Shown: piece by piece, positions 35,314-44,231 of the stretch | How the letters are laid out: every line of letters starts with the position of its first letter | Numbering within the stretch: position 1 is the first letter of the stretch | NCBI GenBank assembly: GCA_019425045.1 | Contig: JAHYYI010000001.1 | Span: 150,643 to 214,642, forward strand | Length of the DNA: 64,000 bases | Direction of reading: 5' to 3' | Source: Collinsella sp. | GTDB taxonomy: Bacteria; Actinomycetota; Coriobacteriia; Coriobacteriales; Coriobacteriaceae | The notes under the pieces: generated by a model | Told to the model about the DNA's origin: nothing | Databases searched by the model: none | The model's input: the letters and a program-made list of their open reading frames with translations, nothing else | Position numbers and translations under genes: made by a program

Positions 35314-38184
35314 ATGAGTCGCCGCAACACCGAGCTGCTCTTGCTCATCGCCTCGGCGTTCCCCGTCATCCTGCTGTATGCGATGTACGTCCTCACCGCG
35401 GGCGCTGCCATCTCCTTTGAGACGCTCGCCGTACCGATCGGCCTCTTTGCCGCCTTTGCCGCGGCCCACATTGCCGTGCGCATCTTGGCGCCCGGTGCCG
35501 ACCCCGCCATCCTGCCCATTGTCTTTGTGCTTTCGGGCATCGGCATCACGTTCGTGACGCGTCTCGCCCCCGCTCTCGCCATCTCACAGCTCATCATCCT
35601 GTTTGTCTCGGTGGCCCTGATGGTGGGAACGCTCGCGTTGGTTAAGAACCTCGACGTAGTCATGCGCTACAAGTACACCTTTGGCATTATCGGCATCATT
35701 CTGTTGATGCTGCCTATCTTTATCGGCACCACGATCTCGGGCTCCAAGCTGTGGATTCGCATCGCGGGCTTTACCATCCAGCCCGGCGAGTTCGCCAAGG
35801 TCTTTATCGTGCTGTTCCTGGCCGGGTACCTGGCCGAGAACCGCGAGCTGCTCTCCATCTCCAACCGCAAGATCCTGGGCTTTAAGATCCCTCGCCTGCG
35901 ACTGCTGCTGCCGCTGTTTGCCGTGTGGGGTGTGTGCCTGCTCGTCGTCGTCTTCGAACGCGACCTGGGTTCGGCCGTGCTGTTCTACACCATCTTCTTG
36001 CTGATGCTCTACGTTGCCACGGGGCGCTTTTCGTATGTCGTTATCGGCCTTGCGCTCTTAGCCGTTGGAGCCGTGGGCGCCTACAAGTTCCTGTCTCACG
36101 TTCAGGTGCGTTTCCAGGTTTGGGTCGATCCGTTTAAGGACGCCCAGGGCCAGGGCTACCAGATCGTCCAGTCGCTCTTCTCGCTTGCCGATGGCGGTCT
36201 GGTCGGTGTTGGTATCGGCAACGGCATGGCCAACAACATCCCTGTCGTCGAGTCCGACTTTATCTTCTCGGCCATCGGCGAGGAGATGGGCCTTTTGGGC
36301 GGCGGCGCCGTGCTCATCCTGTTTATGCTCTTTGCCGTGCGTGGCCTCACCACGGCTGCCCGCGCTAAATCCGACCTCGCCGCCTTTAGCGCCACGGGCC
36401 TTACGGCCGCCATCAGCTTCCAGGCCTTTTTAATCGTGGGCGGCGTTACCCGCCTGATCCCGCTGACCGGCGTCACCCTACCCCTTATGAGCCAGGGCGG
36501 TTCCTCGCTGCTGGCAAGCTTTATCATCGTCGCGCTCCTGCTGCGCGCCGGTGACGAAGCGACCGGACGCGAGGCCGAGCTTACCGGCACCGGCACTATG
36601 GCCGCCATCACCGATGATCAGGTCGCATCTGCCGCCGCCCCGACGGGCACGCGCTTTGCCACCTCGTCTTCCTACGGCAGCGGCAGCCATTCCGTCGGCT
36701 CGCGCATGCGCCGTCGCCTGCTCGACACGCCTGAATCCGGTGTGCTCGGCCGCGTTGCGCTCGCCAACCGTCTAACCCGTGCGGTGCTCGCCTTTACGGC
36801 GCTATTCGCCATCCTTATCGGCAACCTCACCTATGTCCAGGTCATCAAGGCCAAGGACTATCAGGACATGCCGACCAACAACCACACCATCGCCCGCTCC
36901 AAGTACATCCAGCGCGGTTCCATCATCACGTCCGACGGCGTGACGCTGGCCGAGTCGCTGCAGCAGGAGGACGGCACCTACGTACGCTCCTACCCCAACG
37001 GTAACCTGGCAGCGCACGTGGTTGGCTACGTGAGCCAGCAGTATGGCACCACCGCCATCGAGAGCGTCATGAACGACACGCTCACCGGTTCTAAGGACTA
37101 CTCCAGCTGGAACAACGCCATCGCGTCGCTCGCGGGCCAGACCCAGCCGGGCAACACCGCCAAGCTCACCATCGACTCGCGCATCCAGACGGCGGCCGAG
37201 CAGGCACTCAAGGGCTTTAAGGGCGCTGTAGTGGTCATCGACCCGCGTACCGGCGCGGTGCTCGCATGTGCCAGCTCGCCCACCTACGACAACACCAACA
37301 TCGACGCCCTACTGCAGGCTGGCGGCGGCGAGGACGGCTCTATGTACAATCGCGCCATGGACGCGCTGTACACGCCGGGCTCCACGTTTAAGGTCGTTAC
37401 GCTTTCCGCGGCACTCGAGACCGGCACCGCCAGCCTTACCAGCACCTACCAGGCGCCCGGCTCCATGGACATCGGCAACGCACCGGTCACCAACTATGCC
37501 AACGAGAGCTACGGCACCATCAGCCTGCAGCAGGCCTTTGCCGTGTCCTCCAACGTCGTCTTTGGCCAGGTGGCAAACGAAGTTGGCGCAAACACGCTCG
37601 TGCAGTTTGCCAACGCCTTTGGCTACGGCCAAAAGCTCGGCCAGGACCTGACCTCCGCGGCCTCCATCATGGCAGACCCGTCGCTCATGACCGAGTGGGA
37701 GACCGCTTGGGCCGGCGCCGGCCAGCCTGTCGGCATGGACCACACGCCCGGCCCGCAGACCACCGTCATGCAAAGCGCCGTGATTGCCGCCGCCATCGCT
37801 AACAGTGGCGTGGTCATGGACCCGTACTTTGTAGCCCAGGTACTCGCCCCGGACGGAACTGTGGTCAAGACCACGCAGTCCCGCTCGCTGGGTCAGGCCG
37901 TCAGCTCCGCCACGGCCGACCAGGTCAAGCAGGCCATGCTCGCCGTCGTCCAGTCCGGTACCGGCACCGATGCCCAGGTCCCCGGCGTCAAGGTCGCCGG
38001 CAAGACCGGCTCGCCCGAGACCGGCGGCACCAACGTCAACTCGACGTTCGTTGGCTTTGCACCTTACGATTCACCCACGGTCGCCATCTCGGTGGCCTTG
38101 GAGGATTACGACAAACACGACGTCAAGGCGGCCAAGATTGCCGGCATCGTCCTGACCGCGGCGCTCGCCGCACAGGGAGCGTGA
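35314..38184 (+). CDS. FtsW/RodA-class glycosyltransferase fused to a class B penicillin-binding protein
   Basis: One 956-residue chain joins two cell-wall enzymes that are normally separate. Residues 1-420 are a SEDS protein (FtsW/RodA) with about 11 membrane segments and the conserved NGMANNIPVVESDFIFSAIG region. Residues 485-956 are a PbpA-type transpeptidase: a membrane anchor near 490, then the catalytic triad S690-T-F-K, S745-S-N and K897-T-G. The linker (about 420-485) is polar. I start at ATG 35314, 8 bp after AAAGGGAG. It lies where separate rodA and pbpA genes are found in other actinobacteria, with 16 bp to the phosphatase gene. Confidence 0.92.
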   Translation: MSRRNTELLLLIASAFPVILLYAMYVLTAGAAISFETLAVPIGLFAAFAAAHIAVRILAPGADPAILPIVFVLSGIGITFVTRLAPALAISQLIILFVSVALMVGTLALVKNLDVVMRYKYTFGIIGIILLMLPIFIGTTISGSKLWIRIAGFTIQPGEFAKVFIVLFLAGYLAENRELLSISNRKILGFKIPRLRLLLPLFAVWGVCLLVVVFERDLGSAVLFYTIFLLMLYVATGRFSYVVIGLALLAVGAVGAYKFLSHVQVRFQVWVDPFKDAQGQGYQIVQSLFSLADGGLVGVGIGNGMANNIPVVESDFIFSAIGEEMGLLGGGAVLILFMLFAVRGLTTAARAKSDLAAFSATGLTAAISFQAFLIVGGVTRLIPLTGVTLPLMSQGGSSLLASFIIVALLLRAGDEATGREAELTGTGTMAAITDDQVASAAAPTGTRFATSSSYGSGSHSVGSRMRRRLLDTPESGVLGRVALANRLTRAVLAFTALFAILIGNLTYVQVIKAKDYQDMPTNNHTIARSKYIQRGSIITSDGVTLAESLQQEDGTYVRSYPNGNLAAHVVGYVSQQYGTTAIESVMNDTLTGSKDYSSWNNAIASLAGQTQPGNTAKLTIDSRIQTAAEQALKGFKGAVVVIDPRTGAVLACASSPTYDNTNIDALLQAGGGEDGSMYNRAMDALYTPGSTFKVVTLSAALETGTASLTSTYQAPGSMDIGNAPVTNYANESYGTISLQQAFAVSSNVVFGQVANEVGANTLVQFANAFGYGQKLGQDLTSAASIMADPSLMTEWETAWAGAGQPVGMDHTPGPQTTVMQSAVIAAAIANSGVVMDPYFVAQVLAPDGTVVKTTQSRSLGQAVSSATADQVKQAMLAVVQSGTGTDAQVPGVKVAGKTGSPETGGTNVNSTFVGFAPYDSPTVAISVALEDYDKHDVKAAKIAGIVLTAALAAQGA

Positions 38185-38316
38185 TGCCCATGATTGAATC
38201 GGACACCCGAGGCGCGCTGCGGCCGAAGAGTTAGCGGCAACGCGCCACACGGCCCCAGCGGCCACATCGTAGGTACTACACACATCGTTGAGCGAATAGT
38301 TATGTTAGGAGCAGGA

Positions 38317-40284
38317 ATGGAACAGAGGGTCCTCGGGGGAAGATACCTCCTCAAGGATAAGGTGGGGACAGGCGGCATGGCGACCGTCTACCGTGCACAG
38401 GACCAGGTCCTCGACCGCACGGTAGCCGTCAAGATCATGCTGCCGCAGTATGCTGGCGACGCAACCTTCGCCGCACGCTTTAAGCAAGAGGCCCAGGCAG
38501 CAGCCGGTCTCTCCTCCCCCTATATCGTGGGCGTCTACGATTGGGGCAAGGACGGCGACACCTATTACATCGTCATGGAGTACCTGCGCGGCACCGACCT
38601 TAAGAGCGGCATCAAGAGCCACGGCGCCCTCGAACCCAAGAAGGTCGCCCAGATCGGCTCGCAGATCAGCTCCGCGCTTTCGGTCGCCCACAAGCACGAG
38701 ATCATCCACCGCGACATTAAGCCGCAGAACATCATGGTGCTGCCAGACGGCAACATCAAGGTGATGGACTTTGGCATCGCGCGCGCCAAGAACAGCCACC
38801 TCACGCAAGACAACAACGTGCTGGGAACCGCCCACTACGTCAGCCCCGAGCAGACCCGTGGTCAGGACCTCGGCCCCACCTCGGATATCTACTCGCTGGG
38901 CGTCGTGATGTACGAGTGCGCCACCGGCCGCGTTCCCTTTGACGGTGACGACGCTATCTCGGTCGCACTCAAGCAGGTCAACGAGCTGCCTATTCCGCCG
39001 AGCCAGATCAACTCCGGTGTCGACGCCGACCTTGAGCGCATCATCCTCAAGTGCATGGAGAAGGACCCGGCAAACCGCTTCCAGACCGCCGACGAGCTGC
39101 GTCAGGTGCTCAACAGCTACCTGTCGGGCCGTGCCGTCAACATCTCGGAGCCCACGCGCATCATCGGTGCCCCCGGTGAGCTGGGCGCCACCAAGACTCG
39201 CGAGCTTTCCGATCAGACGCGCGCCATGGTGCGTCCCGTCTCGGGCGTGAGCGGCCAGAATACCGCCCGTAGCTCGGTTTCGGGCTCCACCGGCTCCTAC
39301 GAGGTCGAAAAGCCCAAATCCAACAAAAACAAGATCATCGCCGCCGTGGTGGCAGCCGTTGCCGTCATCGGTATCGTGGTGGCCTTTGCCACAGGACTCT
39401 TTGGCGGCGAGCAGGTCACCGTGCCCGATGTGCTAGGCAAGGACCAGCAGACTGCCGTCGAGCAGATCAAGGAAGCCGGCCTCGAGGTCGGCACCATCGA
39501 CCAAAGCTACAACGACGATGTCGACGAGGGCAAGGTCGCCGAGCAGACGCCCAACGGCAACACCAAGAAGGCCAAGGGCACCAAGGTGAACCTGGTAATC
39601 TCCAAGGGCCCCAAGCCCTCCGAGAAGGTCGAGGTTCCCCGGCTGGTCGGCCTGACCAAGGACCAGGCAGAAGCCGCGCTGGCAAGCGTTGGCCTGAAGG
39701 GCAACGCCTCCGAGGAGGCCAACGAGGCCGATGAGGGCCAGGTCTTTGAGCAGGGCACCGAAGCCGGTAAGGAAGTCGAGAAGGGCACGACCATCTCGTA
39801 CAAGGTCTCGAGCGGCCCGGATACCACGTCCGTCCCCGACCTGACCGACATGACCGAGGCCCAGGCGCGCAACGCCCTCGATATGGCAGGCTTTGGCGTC
39901 GACGTCAGCTACCAGGAGAACGACTCCGTCACCGAGGGCACCGTCATTAGCTGGAACCCCAGTGGCAAGCAGAAGCCCGGCGCCACGATCACTGTCGTCA
40001 TTGCCAAGAAGTCCGGCAAGGCCTCCGTCCCGGGCAACCTATACGGCAAGAGCATTTCCGCCGCCGTTACCGCGCTCAACAACGCCGGTTTCTATAACAT
40101 TGGCTTCTGTGACCAGAACGGCAATCCCGTGAGCGGTAACGAGGATGCCACCGTTACGGGCGTCTCCCCCACCGGCAAGCAGTCCACCGACAGCACGATT
40201 ACGCTGACGGTTTCGATTTCTGGCTCGGGTTCGGGCTCTGGCTCGGGCACGAGCACGGGCGACGATTCCGGTACGACCAACTAG
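38317..40284 (+). CDS. pknB: PASTA-domain serine/threonine kinase
   Basis: This 655-residue kinase senses peptidoglycan fragments or lipid II and controls growth and division. The kinase domain (about 8-275) has GTGGMATVY, VAVKIM, HRDIKPQNIM near 131 and MDFGIA. A membrane segment lies near 345-365 and four PASTA repeats follow (starting VPDVLG, VPRLVG, VPDLTD, VPGNLYG), then a Gly/Ser tail. I start at 38317, where AGGAGCAGGA is the ribosome site. The last gene of the operon, followed by a strong terminator. Confidence 0.95.
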   Translation: MEQRVLGGRYLLKDKVGTGGMATVYRAQDQVLDRTVAVKIMLPQYAGDATFAARFKQEAQAAAGLSSPYIVGVYDWGKDGDTYYIVMEYLRGTDLKSGIKSHGALEPKKVAQIGSQISSALSVAHKHEIIHRDIKPQNIMVLPDGNIKVMDFGIARAKNSHLTQDNNVLGTAHYVSPEQTRGQDLGPTSDIYSLGVVMYECATGRVPFDGDDAISVALKQVNELPIPPSQINSGVDADLERIILKCMEKDPANRFQTADELRQVLNSYLSGRAVNISEPTRIIGAPGELGATKTRELSDQTRAMVRPVSGVSGQNTARSSVSGSTGSYEVEKPKSNKNKIIAAVVAAVAVIGIVVAFATGLFGGEQVTVPDVLGKDQQTAVEQIKEAGLEVGTIDQSYNDDVDEGKVAEQTPNGNTKKAKGTKVNLVISKGPKPSEKVEVPRLVGLTKDQAEAALASVGLKGNASEEANEADEGQVFEQGTEAGKEVEKGTTISYKVSSGPDTTSVPDLTDMTEAQARNALDMAGFGVDVSYQENDSVTEGTVISWNPSGKQKPGATITVVIAKKSGKASVPGNLYGKSISAAVTALNNAGFYNIGFCDQNGNPVSGNEDATVTGVSPTGKQSTDSTITLTVSISGSGSGSGSGTSTGDDSGTTN

Positions 40285-40336
40285 TCGCCGCCCCACCGCC
40301 CATTACGGCTCCCGCCGCAAACATATTCGCTCACAG

Positions 40337-40376
40337 GCGCCCGCTTGCTCCCCCAGCAAGCGGGCGCTTCGTTTTT
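40337..40376 (+). terminator. intrinsic terminator of the kinase/FHA/FtsW operon
   Basis: Perfect 13-bp stem (40337-40349 with 40355-40367), 5-nt loop, then CGTTTTT. Confidence 0.88.
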
Positions 40377-40395
40377 GACATGACATGAACCAGAA

Positions 40396-40426
40396 GAGCC
40401 CGGTACCGTGACGGTGTACCGGGCTC
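40396..40426. terminator. hairpin between the operon terminator and the tRNA scar
   Basis: GAGCCCGGTAC at 40396-40406 pairs perfectly with 40416-40426. On the minus strand CTTCTGG follows. It may terminate minus-strand transcription coming from the tRNA side. Confidence 0.45.
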
Positions 40427-40435
40427 GATCAATCT

Positions 40436-40513
40436 CTGGTGTCCCCGGGCTGATTCGAAAACTCCCCCCCGCGGGGAAATTGGTGACGCGGGTGTCGACG
40501 GTCCTAATCCGTC
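40436..40513. other. tRNA-derived scar (degenerate 3'-end copies)
   Basis: Two pieces of the neighbouring tRNA-Arg appear here. On the minus strand, 40460-40438 resembles its last bases (TTCGAATCAGCCCGGGGACA then CCA) but the T-stem no longer pairs. On the plus strand, 40488-40511 (GCGGGTGTCGACGG then TCCTAATCCG) matches 24 bases of the tRNA T-arm region with two changes. No intact cloverleaf can be built. Direct and inverted tRNA-end copies suggest past integration and excision at this tRNA. Confidence 0.55.
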
Positions 40514-40568
40514 GGCAGCTCCCACAAACCAGAAACGGCGCCGCTCTCGCGACGCCGTTATAATCTTC

Positions 40569-40644
40569 TGGTGCCCCCGGGCGGATTCGAACCGTCGACA
40601 CCCGCTTTAGGAGAGCGGTGCTCTATCCCCTGAGCTACGGAGGC
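40569..40644 (-). tRNA. tRNA-Arg (anticodon CCT)
   Basis: The 76-nt gene folds as a cloverleaf: acceptor GCCTCCG with CGGGGGC, D-arm GCTCAGGGGATAGAGC, anticodon loop CTCCTAA with anticodon CCT, T-loop TTCGAAT, and an encoded CCA end at 40571-40569. One A-C mismatch lies in the T-stem. A hairpin (AACGGCG with CGCCGTT, about 40533-40560) just downstream may end its transcript. Confidence 0.93.
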
Positions 40645-40724
40645 ATGTTGTACTAGTGTAGCAGATTTACACGTTGTGATGCAGCGTGTAGCCACTCTTC
40701 GAAGTTGCGGTGGAACAGCCCTCC

Positions 40725-40923
40725 GGAAAGTGCGTCCCACTATCCAGGCAAATTCTGGGTCAGACTTTCCCCATGGGACCTCGCTGGGAAACTGTGTCCC
40801 AGAATTTCGACTCGAAACGGGACACGGTTTCCCAAACGGGCCCGTTCCGGAAACTACATCCCGCAATCGGCACTCGAACCGGGATGCACTTTCCCGATCG
40901 AGCCTCATGGGAAACCGCGTCCC
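40725..40923. repeat. alternating GGAAAnnGnrTCCC array (array B)
   Basis: Seven 14-15 bp sites alternate in direction at 40725, 40757, 40786, 40819, 40849, 40881 and 40909, for example GGAAAGTGCGTCCC, GGGTCAGACTTTCC, GGGAAACTGTGTCCC and GGGACACGGTTTCCC. Spacing is 28-33 bp. Between paired sites the DNA is loosely conserved (AATTTCGACTCGAAAC-like), so each pair makes a hairpin of about 46 nt. The gap 40645-40948 has no gene. The array sits 26 bp past the DUF956 stop. Confidence 0.82.
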
Positions 40924-40948
40924 ACTTTAGGGGGGCGCTCTTTAATGG

Positions 40949-41347
40949 CTAGTTGCCTTTGTGGAAAAGGTTCTTGATGACGGAGGGGATGCTCTTGGCG
41001 CCCTTGGCCGTCACATCGATAAAGTCGGGCGAACGAACGAGCTTGTCCTCGTCAATGTACTTACGCACCGCGCGAAGCGTTTCCTTGTCATTGCGCGTCG
41101 AAAACGTAAAGTGGCCATTCTCTTTGGTAAAGATGGCAAAACGCGTAATCTTCTTGGTGCCGCGCAAAACCTCGGCGGCAATATAGTCGACCTCGTCCCA
41201 CGGGATTTGGATATAATCCTCGGGATTGCGCTCGTTATAGTACTCAAACGCCTTATTGCCCACCATCACGTTACCGTGACTGGTAAGCCCCATCAGGCAG
41301 GTTGCCGGCGTTGCCAGATCGACCGTGCTGTTCTGAGATTGCGCCAT
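40949..41347 (-). CDS. manO: DUF956 family protein (ManO)
   Basis: This 132-residue protein belongs to DUF956, found almost only as the last gene of mannose-family PTS operons, where it is thought to modulate the system. SHGNVMVGNKAFEYYNERNP and VDYIAAEVLRG are family features. I start at 41347 (MAQSQNSTVDLAT). It lies 120 bp after the IID gene on the same strand. Confidence 0.85.
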   Translation of the reverse strand: MAQSQNSTVDLATPATCLMGLTSHGNVMVGNKAFEYYNERNPEDYIQIPWDEVDYIAAEVLRGTKKITRFAIFTKENGHFTFSTRNDKETLRAVRKYIDEDKLVRSPDFIDVTAKGAKSIPSVIKNLFHKGN

Positions 41348-41467
41348 ACGCGCCTCGCCCTCCAAATAAAACAATCGGACCGCATCCAGTGTACCCACCG
41401 GGTGCGGTCCGTTTCAATGGCTCAAAAGCCCTTGCCTAGCAACTCTCGGTCTTAAGCCGAAGCGTGC

Positions 41468-42388
41468 TTACATGAAGCCGCAGACGCGACCGATGATGCC
41501 GACGGCGAAGAGAGCCAGGATGATGACGATCGGGCTGACCTTCTTCTTGAGGAGCTTGCAGACCAGAAGGGTCAGGCACACGGCGGCAAGGCCGGGGATG
41601 AGCTGATCGAGGTTGGCCTGAAGCGTGGTGACCTTCACCGGGTCGAGTGCGTTGGCACCGACAGAGCTGTACATCGTCAATGCCTGCTTGATGCCCTCAG
41701 AACCGGCGGGCAGGTTGGCCCAGTCGATATAGGCGCCAGCGGACTGCGTGACCTTAGAGACGACCGGGGTGAAGGAGATGGACACCCAGCGCTCGACCAG
41801 GGCGCCGATGATGAACATACCCAGGATGGAAGCACCCTCGGTGACCTTGCCCATCAGACCGCCGGAGAGGTCCTTGGCGATGGAGGAGCCGACCTTGTAG
41901 CCAAACTCCTGCGTGTACCACAGGAAGGCGTAACGGATGATGTTCCACGCGAAGAAGAACAGCAGCGGACCGGCGATGCTGCCGGACAGGGCCAGGGAAG
42001 CGCCCAGTGCACCCAGAATCGGGCGAAGGGTGAACCAGAAGGCGGGGTCGCCGACGCCGGCGAGCGGGCCCATCATACCGACCTTGACGCCCTGAATGGC
42101 GACGTCGTCAATCGGAGCACCGTTGGCGCGCTCCTCCTCGAGGGCGAGGGTAACGCCAATGACGGGGGCGGAAACATAGGGGTGGGTGTTATAGAACTCC
42201 AGGTGGCGCTTAAGAGCGGCAATCTGGTCATCCTTGCTGGTGTAGAGCTTCTTGATCGCAGGGATCATTGCGAAGCACCAGCCGCCGTTCTGCATACGCT
42301 CGTAGTTCCACGAGCCCTGAAGGAACTGATGACGGAAGCAAACCTTCTTACGGTCAGCCTTGGTGAGCTGAATCTTGTTCTCTGCCAT
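41468..42388 (-). CDS. manZ: PTS mannose-family IID component
   Basis: IID forms the membrane channel with IIC. The 306-residue protein has the family start (LTKADRKKVCFRHQFLQGSW), NGGWCFAMIP near 38, VGMMGPLAGVGDPAFW near 105 and membrane segments in the last third. GGAGGGGAG precedes the ATG at 42388. Third gene of the operon, 16 bp after manY. Confidence 0.93.
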   Translation of the reverse strand: MAENKIQLTKADRKKVCFRHQFLQGSWNYERMQNGGWCFAMIPAIKKLYTSKDDQIAALKRHLEFYNTHPYVSAPVIGVTLALEEERANGAPIDDVAIQGVKVGMMGPLAGVGDPAFWFTLRPILGALGASLALSGSIAGPLLFFFAWNIIRYAFLWYTQEFGYKVGSSIAKDLSGGLMGKVTEGASILGMFIIGALVERWVSISFTPVVSKVTQSAGAYIDWANLPAGSEGIKQALTMYSSVGANALDPVKVTTLQANLDQLIPGLAAVCLTLLVCKLLKKKVSPIVIILALFAVGIIGRVCGFM

Positions 42389-42404
42389 ATGTATCACTCC
42401 CCTC

Positions 42405-43223
42405 CTACTCGTAATCGTTCAGAATGTCGCCGAGCGGGTCACCGGAGCCACCGCCCATGCCGCCACCCTGCTTGGCCAGATCCTTAAGGCCAAGGTAGAT
42501 GAGGGCAAGGGAGATGCCGATGAGGCCAAGGGCGATCAGCGTGAGCTGAGGGATGGCAGCAAGGACAAAGCCGAGGATGAAGAACGGCCAGGTCTCCTTG
42601 GTGGCCATCATGTTGATGACCATGGCGTAACCGACGGAAGCGACCATGCCGCCGCCGACAGCCATGCCGCCGGACAGCCAATCGGGCATAGCGTTAAGCG
42701 CGTTGGTAACGGCCTCGGCCGGGATGATGCACAGAAGTACTGCCGGGATGGCGATACGAACACCCTGCATGAGGATGCCGGCGTACTGCCAACGCTCGAT
42801 GCCGGCGAAGTCGCCCTTCTCGGCGCAGGCGTCCATGGCGTGAACCATAGCGGTAGCCAGGGTACGGCAGATCATGGTCAGGAACAGACCAGCGACCGAT
42901 AGCGGGACGGCGACGGCGATGGCGGCGGTAACGGCCTTGGCCGAATCGGTGGCGCCACCGTTGAGGGCGAGCACCATGATGATCGAAGAAGCGACCGAGG
43001 CCAGAGCGGCGTCAGGCGCGACGGCGGCGCCGACGTTAGCCCAGCCAAGGGCCATCATCTGGAGCGAACCGCCCAGGAGGATGCCCTCCTGAAGGTGACC
43101 GGTTACGAGACCGATAAGCGTGCATGCCACGAGCGGCTGATGGAACTGGAACTCATCCAGAATGCCTTCCATACCGGCAAGCAACGCGACAATCGCAACA
43201 AGCAGAATAGTGATTGCAGACAT
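42405..43223 (-). CDS. manY: PTS mannose-family IIC component
   Basis: The 272-residue permease has about 7 membrane segments and the family motif GHLQEGILLGGSLQMMALGW near residue 45. AAAGGAGGG precedes the ATG. It lies 18 bp after the IIAB gene. Confidence 0.94.
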   Translation of the reverse strand: MSAITILLVAIVALLAGMEGILDEFQFHQPLVACTLIGLVTGHLQEGILLGGSLQMMALGWANVGAAVAPDAALASVASSIIMVLALNGGATDSAKAVTAAIAVAVPLSVAGLFLTMICRTLATAMVHAMDACAEKGDFAGIERWQYAGILMQGVRIAIPAVLLCIIPAEAVTNALNAMPDWLSGGMAVGGGMVASVGYAMVINMMATKETWPFFILGFVLAAIPQLTLIALGLIGISLALIYLGLKDLAKQGGGMGGGSGDPLGDILNDYE

Positions 43224-43241
43224 GTATCGGACCCTCCTTTA

Positions 43242-44231
43242 CTATGCTTGAGCGGCCAGTTCGGCCTTAGCTTTCTTCAACATGGCGTCGAGATCCTCGG
43301 AGGAATCCGAAGGAACCTTGCGGACCTCGAACTTGACGCCCTTGGCCTTGAGAGCCTCGATGGTCTTGACATCGTCATCGCCCATAGCGACAGCGTTAGT
43401 GACGACGACCTTGCCCTTGGAGTGGGCCATGGAACCGATGTTGGCTTCCTTGATGTCGACGCCGGCCTCGATGGCCCTGAGCAGATCCTGCGGGTTCTCG
43501 AACAGCAGCATCGCCTTGGTGTCGCCAAAGCGCGTGTCCTTGACGACCTCGGCCATCTTCTTGATAGGCACGACGTTGGCGTGGACTCCCGGAGGGGCAG
43601 CCTGCTCGATCATGGTCTTGCGGAGCTCGTCGTGAGCAACGCCGTCGGAGACCACGATGATGCGGTTGGGGTTGATCTGCTTGGTCCACGTGGTGGCCAC
43701 CTGACCATGCAGCAGGCGCGTGTCGATACGGACGTGGGCGATCTTGATGTGCCCGTCGCCGATCACCGTTCCCGGAGGAATGGCACCCGCAGGAGCAGCG
43801 GCGGCCGCAGCCGGCTTCTTCTCCTCGGGCTCCAGAGACTCGGGCTTGACGCGCACGCCGGCCTTAGCCTCAGTCACGAGATGTTTTGCGATCGCATGTG
43901 CAGTGTTCTTTGCGTCAAAGCGCTGCGAATATGCCTCGATGAGCATAGGCAGGTTGACACCGGTGACGATAGCCCAGGAATCGTGGCCCTCGATGAGCCC
44001 GCTGATCTGGTTGAACGGCGTGCCGCCCCACAGATCAACGAGGAAGAGCACCTGCTCCTGGTCCTCGAAGGAAGCGATTGCCTCCTCGACCTTGGCACGG
44101 AAGTCGTCGGGGCCCATGCTCGGCTCGAGCGAGACCACGGCAACAGACGGCTGATCGCCAAAGACCATCGAGCCCGTCTGCTTGATTCCAGCCGCCAAGT
44201 CACCATGGCTAGCAAGAACAATACTTACCAT
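43242..44231 (-). CDS. manX: PTS mannose-family IIAB component
   Basis: This 329-residue protein relays phosphate from HPr to the sugar. IIA has its histidine in VLASHGDLA (about residue 9); an Ala-rich hinge (about 150-165) joins IIB, whose histidine lies in RIDTRLLHGQVATTW. Start at 44231 follows AGGAGG. The four-gene operon takes up mannose, glucose or a related sugar; the substrate cannot be read from the sequence. Confidence 0.95.
   Translation of the reverse strand: MVSIVLASHGDLAAGIKQTGSMVFGDQPSVAVVSLEPSMGPDDFRAKVEEAIASFEDQEQVLFLVDLWGGTPFNQISGLIEGHDSWAIVTGVNLPMLIEAYSQRFDAKNTAHAIAKHLVTEAKAGVRVKPESLEPEEKKPAAAAAAPAGAIPPGTVIGDGHIKIAHVRIDTRLLHGQVATTWTKQINPNRIIVVSDGVAHDELRKTMIEQAAPPGVHANVVPIKKMAEVVKDTRFGDTKAMLLFENPQDLLRAIEAGVDIKEANIGSMAHSKGKVVVTNAVAMGDDDVKTIEALKAKGVKFEVRKVPSDSSEDLDAMLKKAKAELAAQA

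Noticed and set aside
40436..40530. A second tRNA gene next to tRNA-Arg
   Set aside because: T-loop and CCA-like sequences are present, but the acceptor and D-arms cannot be paired.
29918..40923. The two repeat arrays as CRISPR arrays
   Set aside because: Sites alternate in direction, are only 14-15 bp, vary in sequence, and no cas genes are present.
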